A stretch of 64,000 bases of DNA from Methanocaldococcus fervens AG86 (GTDB lineage: Archaea; AGJL01; Methanococci; Methanococcales; Methanocaldococcaceae): contig NC_013156.1 in the NCBI RefSeq assembly GCF_000023985.1, forward strand, positions 484,363 through 548,362, read 5' to 3'. The translations under genes and the position numbers were made by a program. Numbering within the stretch: the first letter of the stretch is position 1; every line of letters begins with the position of its first letter. Positions 8,566-18,597 of the stretch are shown piece by piece. The notes below the pieces were generated by a model that had not been told where the DNA came from, made no database searches, and saw only the letters and a program-made list of their open reading frames with translations.

Positions 8566-9453
8566 ATGAAAGCATCTATCGTTGTTGCAACCTACAATAG
8601 AAAAGACAAGCTTAAAAAATGTCTAAATGCCTTAGAAAATCAGACGTATCCAAAAGAAGATTATGAAATTATTATAGTGGATGATGGTTCAACAGATGGA
8701 ACTTATGAATTTTTAAAAGAAAAACAGAAAGAAATAAAAAATTTAAGGATATTCAGACAAAATAATAAAGGTCCTGCAGCAGCGAGAAATTTAGGAGTTA
8801 AAAATGCAAAAGGGGAAGTAATATTTTTTACAGATGATGACGTTATTGTCCCAAACAATTGGATTGAAGAATTTTTAAAGGTCTTTGAAAAATATCCCGA
8901 AGTTGTTGCAGTCGGAGGATATATAGAAGCATCAGAAGAAATGATAAAAAAGAATATTTTTGCAAAGTATGAAGCATACATGTCAAGATTAGTTTATAAT
9001 ATGCCTAATGGGCCATATATTGGAGGTTTTGAAACATTTGGTGTTGTAACTTGTAATGCAGCGTACAAAAAGAAAGTCATTGAAGAGGTTGGTTATTTTG
9101 ATGAAACGTTTCCTGTTGCTGCTGGGGAAGATGCTGATTTAAAATTAAGAGTAGCTTTAAAAGGTTATAAATTTGCCTTTATTCCTTTAAAGGCAATTCA
9201 TATACAGGACTATAACTTCAAAAGATTCTGGAGACAACAAGTAGCAAGAGGAATTGGAAATGTGTATTTTTCAAAAAAATGGGAAAATGTATTAAAAACT
9301 GATAAAGAAAAGGATAAATACAATGCAAAACCAAAATACGATATACCTTTGAAAATCTTAAAGGATTTAAAATTTGATATATTTATGTTATTTATTATTT
9401 CAGTTTTAGCAAGTAGATATGGAAAATGGAAAGCTAAAAGGGTGATTAAATGA
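8566..9453 (+). CDS. Glycosyltransferase family 2
   Basis: 295 residues from ATG 8566, 5 bases after GGTGA (8556-8560). GT-A fold: SIVVATYNRKDKLKKCLNAL at the start, IIIVDDGSTDGT, then GPAAARNLGVKNAKGEVIFFTDDDV with the metal-binding DDD (DxD equivalent). The catalytic region GYFDETFPVAAGEDADLKLR contains the ED pair of inverting GT2 enzymes. A short hydrophobic segment near the C-terminus (IFMLFIISVLA) may tether it to the membrane. The ATG of the next gene overlaps its stop. Sugar and acceptor are unknown. Confidence 0.88.
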   Translation: MKASIVVATYNRKDKLKKCLNALENQTYPKEDYEIIIVDDGSTDGTYEFLKEKQKEIKNLRIFRQNNKGPAAARNLGVKNAKGEVIFFTDDDVIVPNNWIEEFLKVFEKYPEVVAVGGYIEASEEMIKKNIFAKYEAYMSRLVYNMPNGPYIGGFETFGVVTCNAAYKKKVIEEVGYFDETFPVAAGEDADLKLRVALKGYKFAFIPLKAIHIQDYNFKRFWRQQVARGIGNVYFSKKWENVLKTDKEKDKYNAKPKYDIPLKILKDLKFDIFMLFIISVLASRYGKWKAKRVIK

Positions 9454-10227
9454 ACATTCAAAATGCTATAAAAAAGGCATTATATCCAATTAATTCAAAA
9501 TTATATCCACAAACAATGAAAATAAAGTTATCATTTAACTTCTTTAAAATAGTTTTCTTTGAAATGCTAAATTTTACCTTAAAATATAAAGATGAAAATT
9601 TTAAATTTTTAGGACATACTCTTTATATTAATCCCAATATATATATCCCATTTAGCATTACTTTTAGAAATTTTTTATACAGACACTTATGGAATTAAAA
9701 AATTAAACAATCCAGAACCAACAATATTCGATTTGGGAGCAAATATTGGAGTGGCAACATTATATTTTAAAACACTCTATCCAAATAGCAAAATATATGC
9801 CTTTGAACCAGTTCCAGAAACTTTTGAACTACTAAAAAAGAATGTTGGTAACTTAGAGGGAGTTGAAATATTTCCTTATGCAGTAGGTAGTGAAGGAGAA
9901 ATTACCATAAGTTATTCAGAAGCTGGAGATGTTCTATCTCATAAAAATGGAAACTTAAAAAAGAATGTGGTTGTGAAATCAATATCTATCAAAAAATTCA
10001 TAGAAGAAAACAAAATAAATCATATAGATATATTGAAACTTGATATTGAAGGTTCAGAAATTGAAGTTTTAAGGGATTTAAAAGATAATTTTAATATCAT
10101 TGACAATATAGTTATGGAATGGCACTATTCAATTGAAGATTTTAAAAATCTCTCAAAAGAATTAAATTTAAAAAAATATTATAACATCCAAATCAGTAAT
10201 AACATAATCAAACTTACAAGGGATTAG
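9450..10227 (+). pseudogene. FkbM-family methyltransferase interrupted by a frameshift
   Basis: Two consecutive frames make one FkbM methyltransferase. The first (9450-9698) encodes the N-terminal ~80 residues up to NPNIYIPFSI, then runs into a stop at 9696. In the next frame, with no start codon needed, reading continues EIFYTDTYGIKKLNNPEP then IFDLGANIGVATLYF, the SAM-binding motif, and later KLDIEGSEIEVLRDL, the FkbM signature. The break lies at about 9640-9670 and needs a one-base shift. Joined length would be about 258 residues, normal for the family. It may be a real inactivating mutation, a sequencing error, or recoding; a separate gene from TTG 9733 is unlikely because conserved sequence extends upstream of it. 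Confidence 0.8.
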
Positions 10228-10228
10228 A

Positions 10229-11356
10229 ATGAAAAAAATAAAGTTGGGAGTTATATATGCATTACCAGAAAAATATGCAACCTCTATAAGAATAAAAAAT
10301 CTAACTGAAAGATTAGAAAATGTTGAAATTATAAAAATTCAGCCAAATAACTGGCCAAATAATTTGTTTGGAAAAATATTAGTAATTATAAAAAACTGCC
10401 TTAAAGTTTTAAATCCTAAATTTAAGCCAGATGTTGTTTATGCTTCTGCTCCATTAATTGCAAGTTCAATTCCTGCAATTTTAGCTAAAAAAATTAAAAA
10501 AATCCCACTAATAATTGATTGGGATGATTGCTTTGTGGATTTTTCAAAATATAAACCAAAACCTTGGAATTTATGTTATTGGGAATATTTGGCTGTTAAA
10601 AATGCTGATAAAGTTGTTGTTGTTAGTGATAAGTTAAAGGAACTTGCCATGTTTTTAGGAAAAAAGGAAGAAGATATCGAATACATTCCAAATGGTGTTG
10701 ATTTAAATCTATTTAATCCTGAAAAATATAAAGAAGATAGGATAAAAATAAGAAAAAAGTATAAAATCAAAGATGATGAAATTGTCGTTGGATTTGTTGG
10801 AAATATCAATGATTTAGGAAATAACAATTTTGTTGGGAAAGATGTTGTTAATTGTGCAATAAAATTAAAAAAAGAAGGAATTTTAGATAAATTCAGGTTT
10901 TTGATTGTAGGTTTTGGAAGTGGATTGAACTTATTTAAAGATTATGTTAAAAAGAACGAGATAAAAGATAGATTTATATTTACAGGATATGTTAAACATG
11001 AAGATATTCCTAAATACATTAGTGCAATGGATGTTGCTTTGATTCCTGTTGGTAAAAATTTCACTGATTTGACACGAAGTTCTTGTAAGTTAAAAGAATT
11101 TATGGCTATGGAAAAAATTGTAATTACAGTAAATTTCGGTTCTTTTAAAAAAGAGACCATTAATGGAAAATATGCATTATTAGTAGATAATAACGAAGAT
11201 TTTCACAAAATATTAAAAATGTTGGATAAACATAAATATATTAATAAAAATTTAAGGAATTATATAAAACAGAATTATGATTACAAAATATTGAGTGAAA
11301 GATTAGAAAATATAATTTTTGAAGTGGTTAAAAATTGCAAAAAATGTAAATTTTAA
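10229..11356 (+). CDS. Glycosyltransferase family 4-like
   Basis: 375 residues, starting one base after the FkbM stop. GT-B fold: the N-terminal half has DVVYASAPLIASSIPAILA and a WDDCFVDFS stretch. The C-terminal half has VVVSDKLKELA, EYIPNGVDLNLFNP, GFVGNINDLG, and ALIPVGKNF ... SCKLKEFMAMEKIVI, which replaces the usual EXFG of GT4 by a glycine-poor version seen in glycosyltransferases such as those of archaeal cell-surface clusters. Four lysine/cysteine-rich residues close the protein. Last intact gene before the right-hand direct repeat. Confidence 0.78.
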   Translation: MKKIKLGVIYALPEKYATSIRIKNLTERLENVEIIKIQPNNWPNNLFGKILVIIKNCLKVLNPKFKPDVVYASAPLIASSIPAILAKKIKKIPLIIDWDDCFVDFSKYKPKPWNLCYWEYLAVKNADKVVVVSDKLKELAMFLGKKEEDIEYIPNGVDLNLFNPEKYKEDRIKIRKKYKIKDDEIVVGFVGNINDLGNNNFVGKDVVNCAIKLKKEGILDKFRFLIVGFGSGLNLFKDYVKKNEIKDRFIFTGYVKHEDIPKYISAMDVALIPVGKNFTDLTRSSCKLKEFMAMEKIVITVNFGSFKKETINGKYALLVDNNEDFHKILKMLDKHKYINKNLRNYIKQNYDYKILSERLENIIFEVVKNCKKCKF

Positions 11357-11498
11357 AAGTAGGCTATGGAGTGGAAGATATTTCCTCTTAAAAAGATTCA
11401 TAAGAGTATGTCAAGATTTAGAATTAAATGTTGTAGATATAGAAAAGTACAGAATTTTTTTATTCTCTCAATTCATAATTAATTATTTTAATATTTAA
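11345..11498 (+). pseudogene. Possible 3' gene remnant after the GT4 gene
   Basis: Overlapping the GT4 end in another frame, about 50 codons are open and end at TAA 11496-11498. The translation contains SRLWSGRYFLLKRFIRVCQ and LNVVDIEKYRIFLF, which looks protein-like rather than random, with amphipathic basic segments. No start codon or ribosome binding site fits. It could be the tail of a methyltransferase or glycosyltransferase lost by recombination at the repeat. The family is not identifiable. Confidence 0.3.
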
Positions 11499-11586
11499 AT
11501 ATTTTCAAATACAAAAATAAATTTTCATAAATTAGTATAATTATCAATATAGCAATTAAAATTGTCTGAATTAATCTCCCAATCAT
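11488..11586 (-). other. Possible 32-residue hydrophobic small ORF
   Basis: Minus-strand ATG at 11586 opens a 32-codon frame dominated by Ile/Leu (IQTILIAILIIILIY), a single membrane helix, ending at 11488. It lies immediately downstream, on the minus strand, of the right repeat copy, in the position where the left copy drives a methyltransferase. There is no clear GGTGA before the start, so translation is doubtful; in such A/T-rich DNA hydrophobic ORFs arise by chance. Confidence 0.2.
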
Positions 11587-11617
11587 TTTCAGATTTATCT
11601 AAGTTTATACTCCTTAC

Positions 11618-11725
11618 CTTTTAAAATAACACTCTTTAAATCCACATATAGGCAAATATCTACTAACAACATTTAATCACCCATATAACCCCAATACGTC
11701 ACATCATTCTTCGATATAACAAATA
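11618..11725. repeat. Right copy of the ~100-bp imperfect direct repeat
   Basis: It matches 7542-7642 in the same orientation with a few insertions, one of which (about seven bases) splits the TATA-like box. The gene-free interval 11357-11749 contains this copy, the possible remnant at 11345-11498 and the 32-codon ORF. Nothing else is recognisable there. Because the copy lies beyond the 3' end of the UDP-glucuronate decarboxylase gene, it does not serve as a promoter of a standing gene. Confidence 0.8.
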
Positions 11726-11749
11726 ATCTAATATAATTTAAAAAATATA

Positions 11750-12745
11750 TTAAACACCCTTTCTAATGAATAATTCTCTAAAATACTCAATAGTTTTTTT
11801 CAATCCCTCCTCTAACTTAACTTTAGGCTCCCAACCCAAAACTTCCTTAGCCATCGTTATATCCGGTCTCCTCCTAACTGGGTCATCTTTTGGTAGTGGT
11901 TTAAATACAATGTCACTTTCACTCTCGGGAATTAATTCTAAAACCTTATAAGCTAATTCTAAGATAGTAAATTCTTCTGGATTGCCCATATTTAACACAG
12001 GGACAGTATCCCAATTAAATTTATCTTTTAATTTATTTTCTAATTTATTTTTATCTACTTCCATATATTTCAACATTCCCTCAACTAAATCATCAATGTA
12101 TTGAAAACTTCTTGTCTGTTTTCCATCTCCATAAACAGTTAATGGCTCATTTTTTAATGCTTGAATTATAAAGTTACTAACAACCCTCCCATCGTTTGGA
12201 TCCACATATGGACCATAAGTATTAAAAATTCTAACAATCCTAATATCTAATCCAAAGCTTTTCCAATACTCATAACAATAAGTTTCTGCAACTCTTTTTC
12301 CTTCATCATAACAAGCTCTTGGTCCAATAGGATTAACATTTCCCCAGTAACTCTCTTTTTGAGGATGTTCTAACGGATTTCCATAAACTTCTGAAGTTGA
12401 AGCATGTAAAACTTTAGCATTATGTTTTTTTGCCAACTCTAAAATATTAATTATGCCAAAGATAGAAGTATTCAATGTGAAAATTGGACTTTTTTGATAA
12501 TGTGGAGGTGAAGCAGGACAAGCCAAGTTGTAAATCTCATCTATTTCTTTCTCAATTTTAATAGGTTTTGTTATATCATGTTTAATAAACTTAAAGTTAG
12601 GATTATTTAAGAATTGTTTTATGTTCTCAAACCTTCCAGTATAATTATTGTCTATGCAGATAACTTTGTTATTATCTTCTAATAATCTTTTTATTAAATT
12701 AGTTCCAATAAAGCCAGCTCCACCAGTAACCAATATTGTTTTCAT
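11750..12745 (-). CDS. UDP-glucuronate decarboxylase (UDP-xylose synthase)-type SDR enzyme
   Basis: 331 residues. [18 protein letters not shown] binds NAD. The run [10 protein letters not shown], then [25 protein letters not shown], and [12 protein letters not shown] is the signature of the UXS family, with catalytic Tyr and Lys in YDEGK. These enzymes convert UDP-glucuronate to UDP-xylose, or stop at the 4-keto intermediate. The gene directly upstream in the same operon is UDP-glucose dehydrogenase, which makes the substrate (ATGA overlap at 12742-12745). Together with GalU at 20936 they give a route from glucose-1-phosphate to a UDP-pentose for the surface glycan. Confidence 0.88.
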   Translation of the reverse strand: MKTILVTGGAGFIGTNLIKRLLEDNNKVICIDNNYTGRFENIKQFLNNPNFKFIKHDITKPIKIEKEIDEIYNLACPASPPHYQKSPIFTLNTSIFGIINILELAKKHNAKVLHASTSEVYGNPLEHPQKESYWGNVNPIGPRACYDEGKRVAETYCYEYWKSFGLDIRIVRIFNTYGPYVDPNDGRVVSNFIIQALKNEPLTVYGDGKQTRSFQYIDDLVEGMLKYMEVDKNKLENKLKDKFNWDTVPVLNMGNPEEFTILELAYKVLELIPESESDIVFKPLPKDDPVRRRPDITMAKEVLGWEPKVKLEEGLKKTIEYFRELFIRKGV

Positions 12746-14070
12746 CTTCCCACTCCATGATATCTGAATCCTAATTTTTTAATCTTTTCAACATTTAAAA
12801 TATTCCTCCCATCGAATATGACTTTTTCTTTAACTAAGTTTGCTATTTTTTCCCAATCTTCTTTATTAAACCTATCATACTCAACAGTTATTATTATTCC
12901 ATCAACATCTTTAACTGTTTCATACAAATCATCCAATATATATAAATTATACCCATAAAATGCTTTTGTCTTATCAAATTTATACATATTGATGGTATTT
13001 TCCCTTGCTTTTTTTACATAATCAAAGCCCTTAACTATTGTACCTTCTTCCAATAGAATATCAATTAACTTTATAGCCCTACTTTCTCTTAAATCATCAG
13101 TGTTTGGTTTAAATGCCAATCCCAAAACAGCAAAAACTTTCCCATTCAAATCTCCATAATAGTTTTTAATCTTTTCGAAAAACCACTTTATCTGCTCTTC
13201 ATTAACTTTGTCAGTCGCTTTAATTAATATCGGATCTATGTTGTTATTTTCAAATTGTTTTATCAGTGCTTTAACATCTTTCGGAAAACAGCTCCCACCA
13301 TACCCAATTCCTGCATTTAAGAATTTATTTCCAATTCTCGGGTCTAAACCCATAGCATAACTTACTGTTTTTATATCCGCCCCAACTTTATCAGATAATT
13401 TTGCCAACTCATTTATAAAAGATAACTTTGTCGCTAAAAAAGCATTTGATGCATATTTTATTAACTCTGCTGTTTCCCAATTTGTTATTACAAAAGGAAT
13501 ATTTTTCTCTTTGAAACAATAATATATGCTTTCCATTATCTTTATTGGCTTCTTATTTTTCAAATTTTCAAAACCTAAAACAATCCTCTCCGGATTGAAA
13601 AAATCATATACTGCTATACCCTCCCTCAAAAACTCTGGATTTGAGACAACATCAACATTATATTCACTTAAAAGTTCTTTAACCTTCCTATTTGTCCCTA
13701 CTGGGACAGTTGATTTTATAACAATAACCTTATAATCATCCTTACTTATTGTTTCCTTTATCTTCTCAACAGCTGAAAATAAAAATCTCAAATCAGCATT
13801 TCCATCTCTATCCTGTGGTGTCCCAACACATAAAAAGATAACATCAGAATCCTTTATCGGTTCATAAGAAGTTGTAAATGTTAGATTTTTATTTATATGT
13901 TTTTTCAATAACTCTTCTAAACCCTCTTCGTATAACGGACATTTTCCCTTATTTAATTGTTTTACCTTTGTTTCGTCAATATCAATTCCAACAACATTGA
14001 AACCAAACTCAGCTAAACCCACTGCCTGAATCAAACCAACATAACCAGTTCCTATAACTGAAATTTTCAT
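12742..14070 (-). CDS. UDP-glucose 6-dehydrogenase family (Ugd)
   Basis: 442 residues. The N-terminus [30 protein letters not shown] binds [21 protein letters not shown] carries the catalytic cysteine of UDP-glucose/mannose dehydrogenases, and the C-terminal domain has [16 protein letters not shown] and FDGRNIL. It oxidises UDP-glucose to UDP-glucuronate. The pairing with the decarboxylase 3' of it argues for UDP-glucose rather than UDP-ManNAc as substrate. Its start overlaps the flippase stop, and its stop overlaps the decarboxylase start, so all three are translated from one message. Confidence 0.9.
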   Translation of the reverse strand: MKISVIGTGYVGLIQAVGLAEFGFNVVGIDIDETKVKQLNKGKCPLYEEGLEELLKKHINKNLTFTTSYEPIKDSDVIFLCVGTPQDRDGNADLRFLFSAVEKIKETISKDDYKVIVIKSTVPVGTNRKVKELLSEYNVDVVSNPEFLREGIAVYDFFNPERIVLGFENLKNKKPIKIMESIYYCFKEKNIPFVITNWETAELIKYASNAFLATKLSFINELAKLSDKVGADIKTVSYAMGLDPRIGNKFLNAGIGYGGSCFPKDVKALIKQFENNNIDPILIKATDKVNEEQIKWFFEKIKNYYGDLNGKVFAVLGLAFKPNTDDLRESRAIKLIDILLEEGTIVKGFDYVKKARENTINMYKFDKTKAFYGYNLYILDDLYETVKDVDGIIITVEYDRFNKEDWEKIANLVKEKVIFDGRNILNVEKIKKLGFRYHGVGR

Positions 14071-15590
14071 TTAAATCCCCTAAAATTTTTTATCACACTA
14101 AAAATTTCCTTAATGTCAATTATTTTCAGTCCTAATATTCCAACTAAGTAAATACCAAAATAAACTACCCCCCCAACAATTAACTGCAAAATAATGTTAT
14201 TTATAATTTTCGTTATTAATATTAAAGGAATTAAACTAAAAATCGAAACTAAAAGTGATAATATCCACTTTTTAATTAAAAATGAATAATTCAAAAACCT
14301 ACTTAAATACCATGCCTGCAAAACCCACATTAATAAATAGCCAAAAACAGTAGTTAAAGAAGCTCCAACAATTCCTAACTTAGGAATCAATAAAATATTA
14401 AACATCAAATTAAAAATAGCTCCAAAATATAAAATCTTAGTAGATAACATTGGTTTCCCAATACCATTTAAAACTGTAAATCCAATGTTATTTAAAGTTA
14501 AAAATATAGTTCCTAAACTTAAAATCCTTATAGCTGGAACAGCAGATAAATATTGAGGATTAAAAAATAGATTTATAATAACCTCTGGAAAATATGCCAT
14601 TAATATTGCCACTGGAAGAACTAAAACAAAAGAGTATAGACATATTCTCTCAACTCCATAGCCCAATGCCTCTTTATAACCCTTTTCCCACAACTCAGAA
14701 CTTAGTGGAAAGAGAACAGAGCTAACAGCAGAGGCAAAATAACTTAATATAGAAACAGTAGGCATAGCAACATTTCTATAATCAGCAACAGCATTTAATC
14801 CAGTAAAGTAAGTTAAGCAAATCCCATCAACATATCCTAAAACCAAACTTCCTGCACTTCCTAACATAACAGGCAATCCATAAGAAAACAAGTCCTTAAT
14901 CAACTTTTTTGAAAATAAAAGCTTCTCTTTAAAAAATTCTGGAAATATCTTTTTAATAAATATATGGCCATAAATCAAAATTAATAAAATTGGAGTTATG
15001 GTGTAAGCGTAAGTTGGAGCAAAAGCATTATGCATTCCAAATATGTAAATAAATATTACTGATAAAATCAAAATTAAAGAAATTCTAACAAAATTTATTG
15101 TTCCAAAGTATTTTTGATTTTGAAAACCTTGTATAGAATTAGATATAATATCCACAATACTCTGAAACCAATATCCAATACTCAAAATAACCAAAATATC
15201 AATAACTAAATCCAAATGCCCGGTAAATTGCCCTTGATTGTTTATATAATACTTAGCAATAAATGGAGCTAACAAAATTATCAAAATTGTTATAATCAAA
15301 GAAACAGAACTCTGCAAAATTCCAACACTAATTATTGCTGATTTAACCAAATCCTTCCTCTTCTCATGTAAAAATTTTGGAATATATCTAACTAATGCCG
15401 CACTTAACCCCAAATCCTTAAAAATAGCAACCATACAGCAAAAGTCCAAAACAGCATAAAATAAACCAACCTCTAACTTAGGAATTTCATTTGCATAGAG
15501 CATTCTAACTAAATATCCAATTGGTGCTGCCAAAATTAATAACAAAAAATTCCAACTAATGCCTTTTATAGCCCTCTCCTTATAATTCAA
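14067..15590 (-). CDS. Wzx-type oligosaccharide flippase (MATE/MOP superfamily)
   Basis: 507 residues with about 12-14 hydrophobic helices spread over the whole length and an N-terminal motif GISWNFLLLILAAPIGYLVRMLYA typical of polysaccharide exporters. Such proteins move lipid-linked oligosaccharides across the cytoplasmic membrane. It is the first gene of the flippase-ugd-uxs set and lies between glycosyltransferases and the heptose genes, which fits export of the finished glycan, for example for protein or S-layer glycosylation. Family assignment is secure, cargo is inferred. Confidence 0.87.
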   Translation of the reverse strand: MNYKERAIKGISWNFLLLILAAPIGYLVRMLYANEIPKLEVGLFYAVLDFCCMVAIFKDLGLSAALVRYIPKFLHEKRKDLVKSAIISVGILQSSVSLIITILIILLAPFIAKYYINNQGQFTGHLDLVIDILVILSIGYWFQSIVDIISNSIQGFQNQKYFGTINFVRISLILILSVIFIYIFGMHNAFAPTYAYTITPILLILIYGHIFIKKIFPEFFKEKLLFSKKLIKDLFSYGLPVMLGSAGSLVLGYVDGICLTYFTGLNAVADYRNVAMPTVSILSYFASAVSSVLFPLSSELWEKGYKEALGYGVERICLYSFVLVLPVAILMAYFPEVIINLFFNPQYLSAVPAIRILSLGTIFLTLNNIGFTVLNGIGKPMLSTKILYFGAIFNLMFNILLIPKLGIVGASLTTVFGYLLMWVLQAWYLSRFLNYSFLIKKWILSLLVSIFSLIPLILITKIINNIILQLIVGGVVYFGIYLVGILGLKIIDIKEIFSVIKNFRGFK

Positions 15591-15600
15591 CCCATCACCT

Positions 15601-16710
15601 TTATACCAACTTCTTTATTGCATTCCAGATTAAAAATGATTGTGGCTTTAAAATTCCTTTTTGTGGATTTAGGAATAAGATATTTTTCTTAACTAGATAA
15701 ACATAAACTGGCAAAGATATGTCTTTTTTATTAACTTCATATTCATCTTTAAATAATTTTAATGCCTTTATTATATCCTCTTTTTTAATCTCAATAACTT
15801 TATTACCAATCTCTATTTTTGGTTTTGAATAATCTAAAACCTCTAAAAACATATCCAATTTAGAAATCTCATCGTTTAGCATAAAGTCCAAAACCTCTCT
15901 TAGGTCTTTAAATGTGCTTTCTTCAACAACATACTTTATATCCTTTGCCTTCCCTCCAACATAAGAATAAATTAGCTCTTTATCTTCGTTAGTTAAGTTA
16001 ATATTTTCTTCTATTGCTAAAAAATCCATAAATTTTAAAGCAGTTTCTTTATCAAAATCATCTACTAATAGATACTTAGCCCTCCCCTCCAACTCTCCAG
16101 TGTTATAAACATACTCAATAAACAAACTATCAGAACTTAGACAAAGACAGTGTGCTATGTGCCTCTCCTTTGTTAAAGAAACCAAAAATTGGAATAAACT
16201 TTTTAACAAAGGCTTTTTACCGTTCATAACAATATCTTTAATCATCTGCAACTCATCTAAAATGAATACTGGTTGAACTCCCTTCTTATTTAAACTCATA
16301 AACAAATCTCTAATAAACTTAAAAACTAATCTTCCTTTTTCCTTTTCTCCAAATAATTTATTTAATATTGGCTCTGGGACTTTTATACCATAGTATAGAT
16401 TTATAATATCATTTACGCTCTTTGTAAAGCTTTCTATATACGATTTTATTGTCTTTTCTTTTGAATTTTCGTCTATCTCAAATAATGCCTCGACAAAATT
16501 ATCCATCGATGAAATATCATACTCCCTAAAATTAACATAAAAGACAGCATATTTTTTATTGGATTTTTTCAATTCATTGTTTATTATGTGGTTTATTAGA
16601 GCAGTTTTACCACTGTTTAACGGACCATATATAAAATAAATATCATCAGGCTCCCTATTTAAAATTCGAAGTATCTCATTAATCTCCCTCTCTCTGTTGA
16701 AGAATTTCAT
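15601..16710 (-). CDS. Archaeal P-loop ATPase (PF01637-type), tandem copy 2
   Basis: 369 residues from the ATG at 16710, which lies 5 bases after GGTGA on the minus strand. [14 protein letters not shown], then [19 protein letters not shown] (Walker A) and [10 protein letters not shown] (Walker B with E) define the STAND-like archaeal ATPase family, expanded in Methanocaldococcus. The C-terminal half is a winged-helix-like region ending [20 protein letters not shown], shared nearly word for word with the neighbouring copy. Function is unknown; these ATPases are often suspected of roles with mobile elements. Tandem duplicate of 16758-17807. Confidence 0.8.
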   Translation of the reverse strand: MKFFNREREINEILRILNREPDDIYFIYGPLNSGKTALINHIINNELKKSNKKYAVFYVNFREYDISSMDNFVEALFEIDENSKEKTIKSYIESFTKSVNDIINLYYGIKVPEPILNKLFGEKEKGRLVFKFIRDLFMSLNKKGVQPVFILDELQMIKDIVMNGKKPLLKSLFQFLVSLTKERHIAHCLCLSSDSLFIEYVYNTGELEGRAKYLLVDDFDKETALKFMDFLAIEENINLTNEDKELIYSYVGGKAKDIKYVVEESTFKDLREVLDFMLNDEISKLDMFLEVLDYSKPKIEIGNKVIEIKKEDIIKALKLFKDEYEVNKKDISLPVYVYLVKKNILFLNPQKGILKPQSFLIWNAIKKLV

Positions 16711-16757
16711 AGAAATCACCACTTGATATCTACTTTTTTCATGAAATCACCTATATT

Positions 16758-17807
16758 TTATAACAATCCCTTTATCGCATTCCAAACCAAATAACTCTGA
16801 GGTTTTAAAATCCCTTTTTGTGGATTTAAAAATAGGACATTCTTTTTAACTAAAAACTCTCTAATTTTCTTAGGTATTTTTATATCTTCAACTTCATAAG
16901 CTTCCTTAAACAATCTTAATGCATCAACAACCTTATTGTAAAGCTCTTTATCCTCTTCTTCAACATCCTCTAAGAAATATTTTAATTTTTGAATCTCATC
17001 TCTAAGCATTTCCTTTAAAACTTCTTTTAAATTTCTAATGCTACTCTCTTCAACAACATACTTTATATCTTTTGGCTTTCCCCCCACATAAGAATATATT
17101 AACTCCTTTTCATTATCAGATAGTTTTTTATTTAAAATCTCCTCAGATAAAAAGTCCATAAATTTTATTGCTGTCTCTTTATCAAAGTCATCCACTAAAA
17201 TATATTTACATCTACCATATAACATTGCCTCACTATAAACCCTCTCAATGAATAAACTATCAGAACTTAGGCAGAAAACATGACATAGATGCTTATGCTT
17301 AGTTAAGGAGACAAAATAATTGAACAACTCGTAGATTAAAAATCCATTTAATTTTAAATCCCCAATTTTTTGTAGTTCATCAATAATAATTATTGATTGT
17401 TTTCCTTCTTTTTTAATGTCCATTAATACATTAGTTATATACCTAAAAACATTTTTAGTTGTTTTTTTCTTTAAAATTTCCTCTAAAGTATTTTTTGGAA
17501 TAGGAATACCATACAAAGAAGGAATATCTTTTATTAAGCTTTTTATTACTTCTGTCGGTTTTTTATCATACTCATACTCTTCAAACAATACTTCAATGAA
17601 ATCATCATATTTTGAAATAAAAATCTCTCTCAAATCAAAGTAAAATACAACATATTTGTCTTTATTTAATCTATTATTAATAATCTCATTAATTAAGGCA
17701 GTTTTTCCTGAATTTATAGGACCATAAATAAAATAAATATCGTCCGGCTCTCTATTTAAAATATGTAAAATATACTCCATCTCTTTTTCTCTGTTAAAAA
17801 ACTTCAT
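16758..17807 (-). CDS. Archaeal P-loop ATPase (PF01637-type), tandem copy 1
   Basis: 349 residues. Walker A is [15 protein letters not shown] and Walker B is [26 protein letters not shown] is sensor-like. The opening [27 protein letters not shown] and the end [24 protein letters not shown] nearly repeat those of the next copy, so the two arose by tandem duplication and have drifted in the middle. The ATG at 17807 lies 4 bases after GGTGA, which abuts the stop of the nucleotidyltransferase fragment upstream; the three genes would share one transcript. Confidence 0.8.
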   Translation of the reverse strand: MKFFNREKEMEYILHILNREPDDIYFIYGPINSGKTALINEIINNRLNKDKYVVFYFDLREIFISKYDDFIEVLFEEYEYDKKPTEVIKSLIKDIPSLYGIPIPKNTLEEILKKKTTKNVFRYITNVLMDIKKEGKQSIIIIDELQKIGDLKLNGFLIYELFNYFVSLTKHKHLCHVFCLSSDSLFIERVYSEAMLYGRCKYILVDDFDKETAIKFMDFLSEEILNKKLSDNEKELIYSYVGGKPKDIKYVVEESSIRNLKEVLKEMLRDEIQKLKYFLEDVEEEDKELYNKVVDALRLFKEAYEVEDIKIPKKIREFLVKKNVLFLNPQKGILKPQSYLVWNAIKGLL

Positions 17808-17816
17808 TCTTTCACC

Positions 17817-18083
17817 TTATAAAATCTCAACACCTTCATTTAAAATTGTTGAGTAAAAACTACTATATCTTAATTTATTGAATTCATTTTCACTTTTAAT
17901 TATAACATTGATTAAAATCCCGTATTTAACCATAATATCAACAACTAAATCTATAATATCATCTAATTTGATATCTCCAATAACTAAAATGTCAATATCG
18001 CTCTCTTCGTTATAATCCCCTCTTGCATAAGAACCAAATAAAATAACCTTCTTTATTTTATTTCCAATTATGCATATTAACCG
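17817..18083 (-). pseudogene. 5'-truncated MNT-type nucleotidyltransferase fragment
   Basis: The minus strand is open for about 88 codons, reading KKVILFGSYARGDYNEESDIDILVIGD and ending GVEIL at the stop 17817-17819. This is the GSYARG ... DxD core of the small MNT/Pol-beta nucleotidyltransferase family, the antitoxin half of HEPN-MNT pairs. No ATG, GTG or TTG precedes the core in frame; a TAG lies nine codons upstream of KKVI (18084-18086), so the usual N-terminal ~20-30 residues are missing. It may be a decayed gene, or start from an unusual codon. It sits between gmhB and the two ATPases. Confidence 0.65.
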
Positions 18084-18583
18084 CTATTTTTTATAATCTC
18101 AACACAATCATACAAACTTTTAGCAATAAAATCCGCTTCTGTTTCTTCATCCTCATAAAGAATCCTTATTGTCTTACATCCAACACTCTTTCCGCAGATT
18201 ATATCCCTTTCACTATCTCCAATCATCCAACTTTTTTTAAAGTCAATACCCCATTTTTCCCTTGCCTTTAAAAGCATACCGTTTCTTGGCTTTCTGCAAT
18301 TGCAAGTTCCCTCCAAATGTGGGCAATAAAAGATGTCATCAATCTCTGGCAGTAATTTAAGCATGTAATCATGAATAACTTTTAAATCTTCTTCTGTCAT
18401 AACACCTTTGGCAACTCCCTGCTGATTGGTTACAACTATCAACAGATAACCCATTTTTTTAAATTCAACTAACGCCTCCCTAACTTTTGGTAGTAATTTA
18501 AACTCCTCTATTTTTTTAACGTAGTCCCCAATTAGTCGTTTATTGATAACCCCATCCCTATCTAAAAAAATTGCTTTATTCAT
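18077..18583 (-). CDS. gmhB: D-glycero-beta-D-manno-heptose 1,7-bisphosphate 7-phosphatase (GmhB-like HAD)
   Basis: 168 residues from ATG 18583; an upstream in-frame start would add 33 unrelated residues. HAD motif I is FLDRDGVIN with the two catalytic Asp residues 8 and 10, motif II VVTNQQGVAKG. The zinc-binding loop CPHLEGTCNCRKP is specific to the GmhB/histidinol-phosphatase branch, and motif IV is MIGDSERDI. GmhB removes the 7-phosphate between the kinase and nucleotidyltransferase steps of ADP-heptose synthesis. The hldA, hldC and gmhA genes lie directly upstream on the same strand, which separates it from histidinol phosphatase. Confidence 0.88.
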   Translation of the reverse strand: MNKAIFLDRDGVINKRLIGDYVKKIEEFKLLPKVREALVEFKKMGYLLIVVTNQQGVAKGVMTEEDLKVIHDYMLKLLPEIDDIFYCPHLEGTCNCRKPRNGMLLKAREKWGIDFKKSWMIGDSERDIICGKSVGCKTIRILYEDEETEADFIAKSLYDCVEIIKNSG

Positions 18584-18597
18584 AATATCCCAAAAAA

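Noticed and set aside
9733-10227. Reading the FkbM C-terminal half as an independent gene from TTG 9733
   Set aside because: Family-like sequence continues upstream of that TTG in the same frame (EIFYTDTYGIKKL), and no ribosome binding site stands before it.
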